Source: Cohnella sp. OV330 (GTDB taxonomy: Bacteria > Bacillota > Bacilli > Paenibacillales > Paenibacillaceae). Taken from it: DNA of 64,000 nucleotides. The notes beneath the pieces are model-generated. The model had not been told where the DNA came from. It did no database searches and saw nothing but the letters and a program-made list of their open reading frames with translations. A program made the translations under genes and the position numbers. Position 1 is the first letter of the stretch. Every line of letters starts with the position of its first letter. The stretch spans positions 192,236 to 256,235 of the forward strand of contig NZ_FOKE01000002.1 of assembly GCF_900112065.1 (NCBI RefSeq), read 5' to 3'. Below are positions 47,998 to 56,797 of the stretch, one piece after another.

Positions 47998-50415
47998 TCA
48001 GGCATTTGGTTCGACGATAAAATTACTCCACCGCGCAGCGATTGTCGGCGATCCGCTTTTAAGCAGATACAGCCCGGCGTTTTGTCCGGTGCCGGTTGCT
48101 GCGTGTTCGGTGTCGCTGACGCTGTGGTCGATTGCAATCATGTTGTTGACGTACACCCTAATACGGCGGCCTTTGCAGATGACCTTGAGCGTGTAGTACG
48201 TATCGTTTGTGAAAGCGAACAGGTACGTCTGTGGCGTGGCTGCTGTGTTGGCGACGCGCCGGTTAAGCTTGATGGACGTCGCATCGATCGACAGCCAGAA
48301 TTGATTACTGGCGTTGACGCGCCTGAACGTAAGGCTCGCCATCCGGACACCGCCGGTCAGCTGCCCCTTAACCTTGCAGGAGATCGCATAGTCGACGCCT
48401 GGCAGCGCGAGCGTCGCGGCGTTTCCGTCCACGTCGGATGTGTTCGCCGCCTCGTTGCTCACGATCGCCCATGCCCCTGAAACCGTCCAGGATCCGCCTG
48501 CAGGCGCGCTGCCGAGCGAGGATGCATCTGCCCTTACGAACGTATCGTAGGCGAGGCCTGCGAACGGGAGAGGCGATATGAGGGCGCCGCTGTCATCGAT
48601 CGCGACCTTGTAAGGGATGTTCCGCGGCGAGCGTACGACCGGGACGTCATATCCGTTGACTCGGCCGACGTAGTTGTCCGCCTGCAGCTCGTTGCCGATC
48701 AGCACGCCTTGCTCGAAATAGTGTTTGTCTCCGGGTGAGAATGGCGCGACGTCGTCGTATGTGACCATGGCCCCGCAGATGTATGTCGGCGCGGTCGCAG
48801 GCAGCTCGGCGATGTAGAACTGAATGTACTGGCCGTCCGTTGTTCGCTGGCCGCGTCCGACCGCCTGCACCCAACTGCTGAATGCACCGCCGATCGCGTA
48901 CGGATACAGGTACTCGTCGCCGTTCGCGCCACCCGATATACGAGCCGAATACGAGCTGTTCGATAGGCCGCCTTGGATGAAAATGCTGTAGGCGACGTCG
49001 CGGCCTGTGTCGAGCTGTACCGGCCCTTGATCGAGAGATCCGCTCGTGCCCCGAAACTTGATCTTAAGATTCGGCTTGTCGACGCCGTTGGGCGTGATCT
49101 TGAGAACGACTGGGCTCGCCCCGACCGTCTGCTTGATCGCCGGCGACAAAGGCACAGGCAGCGTCGACAAGTCCGAGACAACCTCGATCGTTGCGCCCGT
49201 TCCGCTGACCTTCCAGTTCGCCGGGTCGTTCACGTTCTGGAGCAGATTGAGACCAGGCGGGCTGTTGCGACGATGCTGCCGCTCGTCTAATACGGTCTTG
49301 AGATCCAGGGTCGTATACGCCTCATCGATGCGATTGGCGATCGTTGCCTGCGAAACGTTCACGCCGCTTAAAATTGCACTATTTGCAAGTTGGTGAATAT
49401 ACACAGACCCGATCGCACCCGGCGCGCCGGATTTTTTCAGCGCAGCACTGTACGATTCGATGCGCACATTGGCCCCGATTTTCCCGAGGTAGGCCGCATA
49501 CTTTTGCTTCTCGTTCAACGGTTTCAATGTGTCAGGAAGTGCAAACAGCCAGCCCGTGCCTCCGCTCTGGATATGCGACGCCCAGGAGAAGCCGAATCCG
49601 TTGATATCTAGCCCGTTTGAAGTAGCGTTGTTGAGCAGTTTGATGGCCGCCTCGCCGCAAACCTCGAACTGGAGGAAATCAAGCGATCCGGTGAGCCCGA
49701 CCGGATCAATGCGTGCGCCGCCGTCGTCGATGCACTGATAAATCCCGTACGGACTGAACCCCGCATGAACGTTCCAGAACGCGCCGCCGAGGCCGCTGTT
49801 ACCGGATGTGCCGATCAGAATGCCGCAGAACGTCCCGTTGATATTGCCGCGCTCGAAGGTGTAATCGTAGTTGTTGGTTTTGACGTACACGCCGGCCAGA
49901 CCGCTCCATGTGCAATCCCGCGAAGTAACATGCCCGACGTTGTTGTTGAGCAGCAGCCCGACCTTGATATTTCGCGTCCGCACGTTCTCGAACGTCAGCG
50001 TCGCGCCGCCATAGACGCCGATGGCGACCTGGCCGGCTACGAACATCTCATAGCGATCTTGGTCAAAAAGCGTCTTGTCGATCCAGTTCGCGAGGTTCGG
50101 CAAGCTGTACGACGTCGCTCCCCAAACCATAATGTCACGGATGATGCCGCTGCCGGCCCGAAGGCAAGGCATGAGATCGGTCGGGCTGGTCGGCGAGAAA
50201 TAGAGCGTCGTGCCGCCCGAAGAACTGTCGACGAAAGGTGCATCGCCGCGAAGCACTCGGCAGGTCACGTCGAGTGAATCCTTGATGATGTATCGCCCTG
50301 TAGGGACATAGAGATTATGCTTATTGTCGCAGGCCAAAAGCGCCTGTTTGAATGCGTTCGTGCTGTCATTGATGCCGTCCGGATCTGCTCCAAAGTGCAA
50401 AACATTATATTCCAA
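47998..50415 (-). CDS. Beta-helix (pectate-lyase-like) tail fibre
   Basis: This 805-residue protein has FGADPDGINDSTNAFKQALLA near its N terminus, the start of the Pectate_lyase_3 right-handed beta-helix seen in phage depolymerases. The helix runs to about 400, followed by a central beta-rich part and a C-terminal beta-sandwich opening AYDTFVRADASSLG that resembles the end of the glycosidase fibre. The start is a TTG after AGGGGTGAGGAA, ten bases from the previous gene. The enzyme type is inferred from the fold only. Confidence 0.82.
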   Translation of the reverse strand: MEYNVLHFGADPDGINDSTNAFKQALLACDNKHNLYVPTGRYIIKDSLDVTCRVLRGDAPFVDSSSGGTTLYFSPTSPTDLMPCLRAGSGIIRDIMVWGATSYSLPNLANWIDKTLFDQDRYEMFVAGQVAIGVYGGATLTFENVRTRNIKVGLLLNNNVGHVTSRDCTWSGLAGVYVKTNNYDYTFERGNINGTFCGILIGTSGNSGLGGAFWNVHAGFSPYGIYQCIDDGGARIDPVGLTGSLDFLQFEVCGEAAIKLLNNATSNGLDINGFGFSWASHIQSGGTGWLFALPDTLKPLNEKQKYAAYLGKIGANVRIESYSAALKKSGAPGAIGSVYIHQLANSAILSGVNVSQATIANRIDEAYTTLDLKTVLDERQHRRNSPPGLNLLQNVNDPANWKVSGTGATIEVVSDLSTLPVPLSPAIKQTVGASPVVLKITPNGVDKPNLKIKFRGTSGSLDQGPVQLDTGRDVAYSIFIQGGLSNSSYSARISGGANGDEYLYPYAIGGAFSSWVQAVGRGQRTTDGQYIQFYIAELPATAPTYICGAMVTYDDVAPFSPGDKHYFEQGVLIGNELQADNYVGRVNGYDVPVVRSPRNIPYKVAIDDSGALISPLPFAGLAYDTFVRADASSLGSAPAGGSWTVSGAWAIVSNEAANTSDVDGNAATLALPGVDYAISCKVKGQLTGGVRMASLTFRRVNASNQFWLSIDATSIKLNRRVANTAATPQTYLFAFTNDTYYTLKVICKGRRIRVYVNNMIAIDHSVSDTEHAATGTGQNAGLYLLKSGSPTIAARWSNFIVEPNA

Positions 50416-50425
50416 TTCCTCACCC

Positions 50426-50890
50426 CTATCCGAGCATAATCCATCCGTATGAACCGTCTCCGAGCATCGAGCAAACGTACAGACGATCGGGCGAAGGCGT
50501 GACGTCCGTCGAACCGGCAAGCTTCACGATTTTTGAAGATTCGGCAAGCACCTGCGTCGCCGCCGGAAGCGTCGTGATCTTCTCGATCGAGATTTCGCCA
50601 ACTGGGCCCGAGCTGCCCCCGCCGTTGTTGCCGCCCCCGGGGTTGGGATCAGATCCGTCCATGTCGGTTGGCACATATCCGCTAAGCAGCCTGAACGCTT
50701 CATGCTCGCGCGTGCCCTCCGTATCGATCGCAATCATCGTCGTGACCGTCGCCTCGATCGGGACGATCAGGTATTCAACAAGCGGATTCGCGTCGAGGAT
50801 CCAGGCGAGACTAACCGGCACGCCGCCAATGAACACCGTATTTTGAGCAAGCCCGTCAATAGGCGGCCCGAGATAAATAGACTGCGTCAT
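50426..50890 (-). CDS. Docking-module protein before the beta-helix fibre
   Basis: This 154-residue protein has the shared module SIYLGPPIDGLAQNTVFIGGVP ... DTEGTREHEAFRLLSG (about 4-73), a Gly/Asn/Ser-rich flexible linker, and a C-terminal beta-strand part. It lies between the SGNH fibre (ATGA overlap) and the beta-helix fibre, so it is the adaptor for the latter. Confidence 0.82.
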   Translation of the reverse strand: MTQSIYLGPPIDGLAQNTVFIGGVPVSLAWILDANPLVEYLIVPIEATVTTMIAIDTEGTREHEAFRLLSGYVPTDMDGSDPNPGGGNNGGGSSGPVGEISIEKITTLPAATQVLAESSKIVKLAGSTDVTPSPDRLYVCSMLGDGSYGWIMLG

Positions 50891-53520
50891 GCCGTGATCG
50901 CCGCGTCAATCGACTTGAAAATCGTCTGTGCGATGTAACGATGTCCCTTGTCGCTGGGGTGAACCGGATCGGTGCCGGCGCCGCCGGTGAAGTCGGACGG
51001 GTTGATACCGTAAAGACCGTTGTTTTGGCCCCACGTGTAGCTGCTGCCCCATGCCGTGTATCCGTTGATGAATCCGCAGCCGAGATCAGTCGCCAATTCC
51101 TGCATGGCAGTGACATAGGTCGGCCATAGCGTCGAGGCGTTCGCGATCCAGGAATCTCCGGCTTGGTGCATCGCATACAGAATAACCGCCGCCCCCTGCG
51201 CCTTAAGGTCGTTGATGATCGTAGTCATATTGGTCTTGAAGGTTGCGGTTGAATCGGCTTTGTAATCGTTCGTACCGAGCGCGATAATCGCAAGATCAAT
51301 CTGCTGCTGCGCCCAGTGGACGTGAATAATGGACTTCCCGGCATCGGCGCCGGCCGTCATTGGGTTTCGATTCCAGTCGAATGCCTTCCAAGATTCGCGC
51401 CCCGTCCGGTACGTGAGGATTCCGCTCGTCGCCGACTCTGCGGTAATGCCGACAACGTTAAAGTTCCCGGACGTGCAGCCGACGTAAATGTCATGCATGC
51501 CGGCCGTCACGGTGTACGTCACAGAGCGCGCCGTATCCTCGGTCACAGTATTGTCGCCGACGTTGGTCGCGATCGCCGTCCCGTCTACCCAAACGCTCGC
51601 CTTTCCGCCGTTTCCTGCGTTGCGGTCGACGTACAGAAGCGTGAATTTATTGCAATTGATTCCGCGGAAACGGACATCGTAGCCTCCGCCTAGCTTCACG
51701 TACTCGCCGGCGAATCCGCCGGTGAACAGCGGAGCAGCGTAATAAGACCCGGTCGATCGGCTGACTGGCTCCGTCCGCTTCGTTGCTTGGTAGACGCCGG
51801 ACGCGGTACCTGGCGTCCCGACACTTTCGCTGCCTTCGCGCGCGGCGATAAAGCCAACACCAGCGTTGCCGTACTTGGCCTGCATGAGCTTTCGCAGCTG
51901 CTCGGCCCAAGACATTTGAGTCTCGTCGGACGACGTGAGCCCGCGCGTGATGGAGTCGCCCAGCATCAAGATTCGCGGCTGGCTTCCGGCCGTCTTGACC
52001 TTTGTGACGAATGAGGCGATCACCGACATATTGCTGCCGTAGTTCTGCGCCGGCATGAGCTCGAGGGTGCCGTTAACCTCGGAACTGTTGGTTCCCTCGC
52101 CGGACGCATTGGATGCAGTGACGACGTAATAGTATGAAGTACCGATAACCGCCGTCGTGTCCGTGTACGTTGTGTTCGAGCCGGTATACACGGTAGATCC
52201 GTAGGGACCGCCGGCGGCCGTGCCGCGCTTGACCTTGTAGCTCGTGGCGCCCGACACCGCAATCCACGACAATACCATCTGACCCGTTCCGGTCGCCGCA
52301 GCAACGCCCGTAGGCGCCGCAGGGACCGGCACCGCTACCGTCGCGCTCACTTCAGTGCTGTTCGCGCTCTCGCCGCTGGCGTTGCTCGCGGTCACGATGT
52401 AGTAATAAGCGGTGCCTGCTACGGCGTTCACGTCGGTGTAGGTCAAGTTGGGACCGGTGTAGATCGTCGTATACGGGCCGCCGGCTGCGGTTCCTCGCTT
52501 CAGCTTGTAGGAAGTCGCGCCGCTGGCTGCGGACCAGCTCGCGACGGCCTGACCGCTGCTCGTAACAACAGCCAGACCCGTTGGGGCGCTCGGCACAGGT
52601 AAAGACACAATTCCGCTCGCCTGTGACGAAGCCGCGCTTTCGCCGGCCGAATTAGAGGCGGTGACAACGTAGTAGTATGTCGTCCCTGCAACCGCGCTTG
52701 TATCGGTGTACGTGAGGCTCGCCCCCGTATATACGGACGTATTGTAAGGTCCGCCCGCGGTCGTGCCCCGTTTGAGGGTGTATCCCGTCGCTCCGGAGGA
52801 TGCGGACCACGTAACGACCATCTGGCCGCCGGAGACCGACGTTGCGAGCCCGGTCGGCGCGGCGGGTGCTATAGGCGTCACTGAGCCGCCCGACGACGCC
52901 CCGATCACGCTGAGCCCGCCCTTCGCGGTGCTGGATCCGCCCTTGATCGTTACATTGCCGCCAGACACCGCAGCGACGCGAGCCCGGAAAAAGAAGCCCT
53001 TCGGCACGATCGCCTGCCACAGCTCGGGAGTTGCATTGTTGCCTCCGGTCGTCTGCGTGCCGTATTTGGTCGGATCGTTGACGCTGAACGCGGTATGCGG
53101 CAAGAAACTTGATCCATCGTCGGATATCTCGAAGACGACCGTCCTGCTCGAGCTCGTGCCGCGGATCGAGAACGTGACGACCTCTGCGTCGCTCGCCGGC
53201 ACGTAGGCTGTACCGTCCTTGGCGGACGTCGTCGCGTCCTGAAAGGTGATGCCCTTTACAACTGCAGGCGTAGCGACAGGAGCCGCTGCGGCCCCTCCAA
53301 CGATCCCGCCCAGCTTCCGATATGCTTCAAACTCGGGCGTGCCCGGCGTATTCACTGCGACACGTGCTGCGCTTACGTTGTCCAGGGGCGCGAGCAAGAC
53401 ATTGATCTCAGGATATTTCGTAAGGAGAGCGGACAAACTCGCCGGCAAACCGCCGGTAAAAACTGCGTTCGATTCAAGCCCATCGGCATTCGGGCCAATG
53501 TAAATCACCGTGGTTGGCAT
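50887..53520 (-). CDS. SGNH/GDSL esterase tail fibre with FnIII repeats
   Basis: This 877-residue protein has the shared docking module (about 5-75), the second shared domain (about 85-200), three fibronectin type III repeats (about 218-305, 308-395, 398-487) and an SGNH hydrolase domain from about 515, with GDS at 521-523, ALGTNDY, and GTDPVHPSDKGH for the Asp-His pair. It probably removes ester groups (for example acetyl) from surface glycans. The ATG at 53520 follows AAGGATGAAATT. Confidence 0.88.
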   Translation of the reverse strand: MPTTVIYIGPNADGLESNAVFTGGLPASLSALLTKYPEINVLLAPLDNVSAARVAVNTPGTPEFEAYRKLGGIVGGAAAAPVATPAVVKGITFQDATTSAKDGTAYVPASDAEVVTFSIRGTSSSRTVVFEISDDGSSFLPHTAFSVNDPTKYGTQTTGGNNATPELWQAIVPKGFFFRARVAAVSGGNVTIKGGSSTAKGGLSVIGASSGGSVTPIAPAAPTGLATSVSGGQMVVTWSASSGATGYTLKRGTTAGGPYNTSVYTGASLTYTDTSAVAGTTYYYVVTASNSAGESAASSQASGIVSLPVPSAPTGLAVVTSSGQAVASWSAASGATSYKLKRGTAAGGPYTTIYTGPNLTYTDVNAVAGTAYYYIVTASNASGESANSTEVSATVAVPVPAAPTGVAAATGTGQMVLSWIAVSGATSYKVKRGTAAGGPYGSTVYTGSNTTYTDTTAVIGTSYYYVVTASNASGEGTNSSEVNGTLELMPAQNYGSNMSVIASFVTKVKTAGSQPRILMLGDSITRGLTSSDETQMSWAEQLRKLMQAKYGNAGVGFIAAREGSESVGTPGTASGVYQATKRTEPVSRSTGSYYAAPLFTGGFAGEYVKLGGGYDVRFRGINCNKFTLLYVDRNAGNGGKASVWVDGTAIATNVGDNTVTEDTARSVTYTVTAGMHDIYVGCTSGNFNVVGITAESATSGILTYRTGRESWKAFDWNRNPMTAGADAGKSIIHVHWAQQQIDLAIIALGTNDYKADSTATFKTNMTTIINDLKAQGAAVILYAMHQAGDSWIANASTLWPTYVTAMQELATDLGCGFINGYTAWGSSYTWGQNNGLYGINPSDFTGGAGTDPVHPSDKGHRYIAQTIFKSIDAAITA

Positions 53521-53556
53521 AATTTCATCCTTTCGCTTAGGTTTCTCGAACCACAC

Positions 53557-53651
53557 AACGAAGCCGCCGAGCGGCGCTCAGCTGCATTGGCTTAATCAGG
53601 CCGCCGCCTTGGCGCGATTGCCTCCCGGTTGGCCCAATCAGCGGCTTCGTT
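53557..53651. other. Leader region with a strong inverted repeat
   Basis: AACGAAGCCGC (53557-53567) and GCGGCTTCGTT (53641-53651) form a perfect 11-base inverted repeat, with a smaller ATTGG/CCAAT pair inside. It lies about 40 bases upstream of the SGNH fibre start, on the leader of that transcript. A 72-codon frame runs across it but has no clear protein character. Confidence 0.4.
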
Positions 53652-53825
53652 CTAGGTGCGGCCATTATTGACGCTGGCCGCGTGCGCTGCCGATCCAGAC
53701 CTTGTTCATAGGCGCTTGGCATCAACGCCCGAGGATGGAGTGTCCGCCCCTGCATGCTCTTGCCCCGGCATGCAGATCATGTCATGGGCGTCTTGGGGAG
53801 GTCCGGCGTAAAAAGGGTTAACGAA

Positions 53826-53901
53826 TGGAGCGGACGGCGGGATTCGAACCCGATCATCGCCGGCGTGGAAGGCCGGAACTCTACCGTTGAGCTACGTCCG
53901 C
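53826..53901 (-). tRNA. tRNA-Gly (anticodon UCC)
   Basis: Minus strand: acceptor GCGGACG / CGTCCGC, D-arm GCTC...GAGT, anticodon stem CCGGC / GCCGG with loop CTTCCAC (anticodon TCC), T-loop GGTTCGAAT, discriminator T and encoded CCA (53828-53826). It lies between the terminator of the 75-residue gene and the fibre cassette. It may be a phage-borne tRNA, or a host tRNA at the edge of the element. Confidence 0.93.
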
Positions 53902-53907
53902 ATGCAA

Positions 53908-53930
53908 TAAAAAAAGCACCCGAAGGTGCT
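53908..53930 (-). terminator. Terminator before the tRNA
   Basis: Minus strand: AAGCACC - TTCG - GGTGCTT followed by a run of T. It ends the 75-residue gene and isolates the tRNA from it. Confidence 0.85.
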
Positions 53931-54157
53931 TACAAACCCGCTATTCCTTTTCTTCGCAATTTATCGCTCAAGTCTTTCTGTACAATATCTGATACGTTCT
54001 CCTTCATATACTGGACCAGCGAAGCATTGTTTTTCGCAATAACATCCGCAAACGCATCGATCAGATCCTCGGTATTGACTTCACTCTTACTTCTTAGTGC
54101 ATCGTTAATTAATGCTTTTATTTCTTCTGCGGAAAAACCAGCCTTTGACTTTGGCAT
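53930..54157 (-). CDS. Small helical protein
   Basis: This 75-residue protein (MPKSKAGFSAEEIKALINDA...) is fully helical with a basic C terminus. An AGGAGGTGA ribosome site precedes the ATG. No family recognised. Confidence 0.6.
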   Translation of the reverse strand: MPKSKAGFSAEEIKALINDALRSKSEVNTEDLIDAFADVIAKNNASLVQYMKENVSDIVQKDLSDKLRRKGIAGL

Positions 54158-54303
54158 ATTTGTTATTCACCTCCTATTTCTATCTTACCCCACCTTCCAT
54201 TAATAGCCAATATATGCTATAATAAATTTGCACCGCTCGGAAAGCATCCGGCGGTGTTTTCTCGTGTGTTACCGCGCGCCACTCGACATCACGTACAAAA
54301 CAA

Positions 54304-54333
54304 AAAGAACCGGGCGGGATCGCACGGTTCTTT
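54304..54333 (-). terminator. Terminator in the 54.2-54.6 kb interval
   Basis: Minus strand: AAAGAACCG (54333-54325) pairs with CGGTTCTTT (54312-54304), followed by TTG TTTTG. It lies just after the possible 53-residue gene. Confidence 0.7.
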
Positions 54334-54352
54334 GCTATGTCTCCCACGTATT

Positions 54353-54514
54353 TCAACCGCCATTGATATTGCCGACCATTCCGTGCAGATGCACGATATG
54401 ATTGCTCTCTATCTTTCGATTGCGGACGTGAGCAATTTTCGTCCGGGATATCCCCGAACCCTGAGCAGGAAGATCGGTACGCGCTATAGGTCCGGCCTGT
54501 TTCATCCGGCACAT
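54353..54514 (-). CDS. Possible small basic protein
   Basis: The frame MCRMKQAGPIARTDLPAQGS ends GMVGNINGG after 53 residues. It ends 20 bases before a clear terminator, which is the main support. No good ribosome site is visible and no family is recognised. The rest of 54158-54636 holds no other gene that I can support. Confidence 0.3.
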   Translation of the reverse strand: MCRMKQAGPIARTDLPAQGSGISRTKIAHVRNRKIESNHIVHLHGMVGNINGG

Positions 54515-54636
54515 ATTCGGCGGCGACTTGCTCCCTTATCGATTTCTCGATGATATAAATATAACACTGTACAAGTCTAATGCACCGCTTTTAATTTGCA
54601 TTTTTTATAGAAAAATAATTCACGATAAACAAAATT

Positions 54637-55488
54637 TTAAACCACGAACTTGACGAATTCCGGCGACCGTAACATTCCCCGCCGGGTCCAATTCCGAAAC
54701 CTGACTTGCACGCGCAGAAGTGGCTCTAAGTAAACGAAGTCTTTGTCCTGTCCCGTAACGAGCTGTTTGGCGACTCCGTAAAAAGCTTTCTTATGGGCGG
54801 AAGGCACAGCGAACTCGATCAGTCCTGCCGGTCGCCCCTCGTAATGCGCCAGCCATCCGAATTCCTCGCGTCGATAGCCCGCGATCGCGACCTCAGCATA
54901 GGTGTAGTTGATAATTTTGATCCACCGCGGATCCCGCCGGCCGACATATACGCTGTTCGACCGCTTCGCGACAGTCCCTTCGAGCTGCCGGGATTTGATT
55001 ACATCGAATAGTGCTTTCCCTGTGCCCTCTACGCTCATCACGTTGCTGAAATAGGCATTCGGCCGCAGAACCTCGTGCAGCAGCTCCTTGTGCCTTGCGA
55101 GCGGCCAGGCTCGCAAATCTTCGCCTTTATATCGGAGGATATCGAACACGAAGTAGTGAACCGGCCAGGACGCCGCAGCCTCGTGAATCTTCCGTGCTTG
55201 CTTTAGCTGGAAACGTTCCATGAGCGATTCAAAATCAACGGCCCCCGTTGCCGGATCCACGCGCGCGACCTCGCCGTCAAGGACCGCGTCTGAGGCGTCC
55301 AGGAGCGGTACGTCATGGAGCTCAGGGTATTGAGCCGTGCAGAGTGTCTCGTGCCTGGTATGGAGAATAGGGCGGCCGTTCAGGACGGATAACAGGAGGC
55401 GGTGCCCGTCGATCTTGGGCTCAAATAGGTAACGGGGATCATCGAAGGGATCTTCGCGTTTCGTAAGTAGCATCGGTGGAAGGAACAT
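54637..55488 (-). CDS. ATP-dependent DNA ligase
   Basis: This 283-residue ligase has motif I as KIDGHR (Lys25 to Arg30 in FEPKIDGHRLLL), motif III YFVFDILRYKG, motif IV LEGTVAKRSNSVYVG and motif V WIKIINY, followed by a short OB-like domain (about 200-283). The size and motifs fit the single-domain LigD-type bacterial/phage ligases. The start at 55488 matches where the family begins; the upstream extension has no similarity. It diverges from the plus-strand gene at 55611 across a LexA-like site. Confidence 0.9.
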   Translation of the reverse strand: MFLPPMLLTKREDPFDDPRYLFEPKIDGHRLLLSVLNGRPILHTRHETLCTAQYPELHDVPLLDASDAVLDGEVARVDPATGAVDFESLMERFQLKQARKIHEAAASWPVHYFVFDILRYKGEDLRAWPLARHKELLHEVLRPNAYFSNVMSVEGTGKALFDVIKSRQLEGTVAKRSNSVYVGRRDPRWIKIINYTYAEVAIAGYRREEFGWLAHYEGRPAGLIEFAVPSAHKKAFYGVAKQLVTGQDKDFVYLEPLLRVQVRFRNWTRRGMLRSPEFVKFVV

Positions 55489-55561
55489 GATACGGGCGCC
55501 GCCTCTCTTTTTGGTAATACTGATTTTAGCATTGGCAGCTCTAGGAGGATGCAGGTAAGTA

Positions 55562-55591
55562 TTGTATAAGAACACTCGTTCGCAATATAAT
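55562..55591 (+). promoter_or_regulatory. Promoter with LexA-like box
   Basis: Plus strand: -35 TTGTAT (55562-55567), 18-base spacer, -10 TATAAT (55586-55591). In the spacer, GAACACTCGTTC (55570-55581) is one change away from the Gram-positive LexA consensus. It would control the 131-residue plus-strand gene and perhaps the divergent ligase. Confidence 0.5.
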
Positions 55592-55610
55592 AGGCGATGA
55601 GGTGGATTAC

Positions 55611-55997
55611 ATGGGTACCCGAGCAAGCGCCGATGAGCTGGAAATGATCCGAGATTACTTGCTCCTGCCGTTCATGATAACCATGGCGGAACGGGGGCTA
55701 GAAGAGGCTGAACGATCAGGAAACCTGCTGAACAGAATATTTGCAGAGGCGGCGCACGTCTTAATCACGAGAATGGGCTCAGAGGCAGCCCGGCTCAGGA
55801 AAGAATTCAAGGACCGAGGCATTAAAGTTCACGGCCAGGCTGAAGAGGAAATGGAGAACATTCTCATGCTTCGCTACAACGTTCGGGGATACGAGGCCAA
55901 TTTTGGAATTTATCGAGAAGTCGCCAAAGCGCAAATCAGCGTTCAGCTCGGACAGTACATAGGGGAAATGGTTCGAGACATGAACGGCATGAAATAA
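55611..55997 (+). CDS. Helical protein of unknown function
   Basis: This 128-residue, mainly helical protein (MGTRASADELEMIRDYLLLPF...) starts eight bases after GATGAGG. It ends in a strong terminator, so it is a separate transcription unit. I do not recognise the family, but it is of the kind often found with phage repair genes. Confidence 0.65.
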   Translation: MGTRASADELEMIRDYLLLPFMITMAERGLEEAERSGNLLNRIFAEAAHVLITRMGSEAARLRKEFKDRGIKVHGQAEEEMENILMLRYNVRGYEANFGIYREVAKAQISVQLGQYIGEMVRDMNGMK

Positions 55998-56033
55998 GAG
56001 CAGCGGCCTCGGAGGCTACTGCTCTTTCTCTTC
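55997..56033 (+). terminator. Terminator of the 55.6-kb gene
   Basis: Stem AGAGCAG (55997-56003) pairs with CTGCTCT (56019-56025), inner GGCCTC/GAGGC, followed by a T-rich stretch. Confidence 0.75.
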
Positions 56034-56105
56034 AAGTTCGACCGAATGGTCATAAATGCGTGTAAAGAACAATTAGGACGTTTTCTAGAGGAGCTGATCA
56101 CCACC

Positions 56106-56786
56106 ATGTGCGGACGCTATACGATACAAACGACGATCGAGGAACTCATGACCATGTTTGAGCTGGACCGCGTCGGCGACATCCACTTGACTCCTAACTA
56201 CAACGTCGCTCCCACGCATTCGGTGCCGGCCATTATAAACGATGGCGGCGAACGACTGCTTGCTCAGTTTCATTGGGGCCTCATCCCGTTTTGGGCCAAG
56301 GATAAAAAGATCGGGTTTAAGATGATCAATGCGCGCGCAGAGACGGTTGCCTCGAAGCCGGCATATAAAGGTTTGATCAAGCGTCGGCGGGCAATCATTC
56401 CTGCAGATGGTTTTTATGAATGGCAGGCCGTTGAAGGCGGAAAACAGCCGTATCGCTTTGTGCTCAAGTCCGGCGATCCATTCGGCTTTGCTGGTCTCTG
56501 GGACGAATGGGACGGTCCTGACGGCCCTCTGCGTAGCTGTACGATTATCACCACGACGCCGAATGAGCTCGTAGAGGACGTGCACGACCGCATGCCGGTG
56601 ATTCTGCCCCCGAAGGCCGTTGACGCCTGGCTCGATCCGGAAGAAGACGATGCGGAAAAGCTGCAGGAGCTGCTCGTGCCTTACGATGCAGACAAGATGC
56701 GGCGCTACCCTGTATCTAAGAGCGTCGGATCGGTAAAGAATACAGGCGCGTCTCTCATCGAAGAAATACCGCTGAACAGCAAATAG
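56106..56786 (+). CDS. SRAP-family protein (YedK/HMCES type)
   Basis: This 226-residue protein begins MCGRYT, with the catalytic Cys2 of the SRAP family exposed after Met removal, and contains the conserved WGLIPFWAKD, MINARAETVASKPAYKGL and CTIITTTPNELVEDVHDRMPVIL. SRAP proteins form a protective crosslink with abasic sites in single-stranded DNA. The ATG at 56106 fits the invariant start; the longer frame is not used. It is one of a group with ligase and two small genes. Confidence 0.93.
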   Translation: MCGRYTIQTTIEELMTMFELDRVGDIHLTPNYNVAPTHSVPAIINDGGERLLAQFHWGLIPFWAKDKKIGFKMINARAETVASKPAYKGLIKRRRAIIPADGFYEWQAVEGGKQPYRFVLKSGDPFGFAGLWDEWDGPDGPLRSCTIITTTPNELVEDVHDRMPVILPPKAVDAWLDPEEDDAEKLQELLVPYDADKMRRYPVSKSVGSVKNTGASLIEEIPLNSK

Positions 56787-56797
56787 GAGGCTCGATC

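Noticed and set aside
53537..53755. 72-codon frame upstream of the SGNH fibre
   Set aside because: Arg/Pro-rich, no ribosome site, and spans an inverted repeat; more likely a leader.
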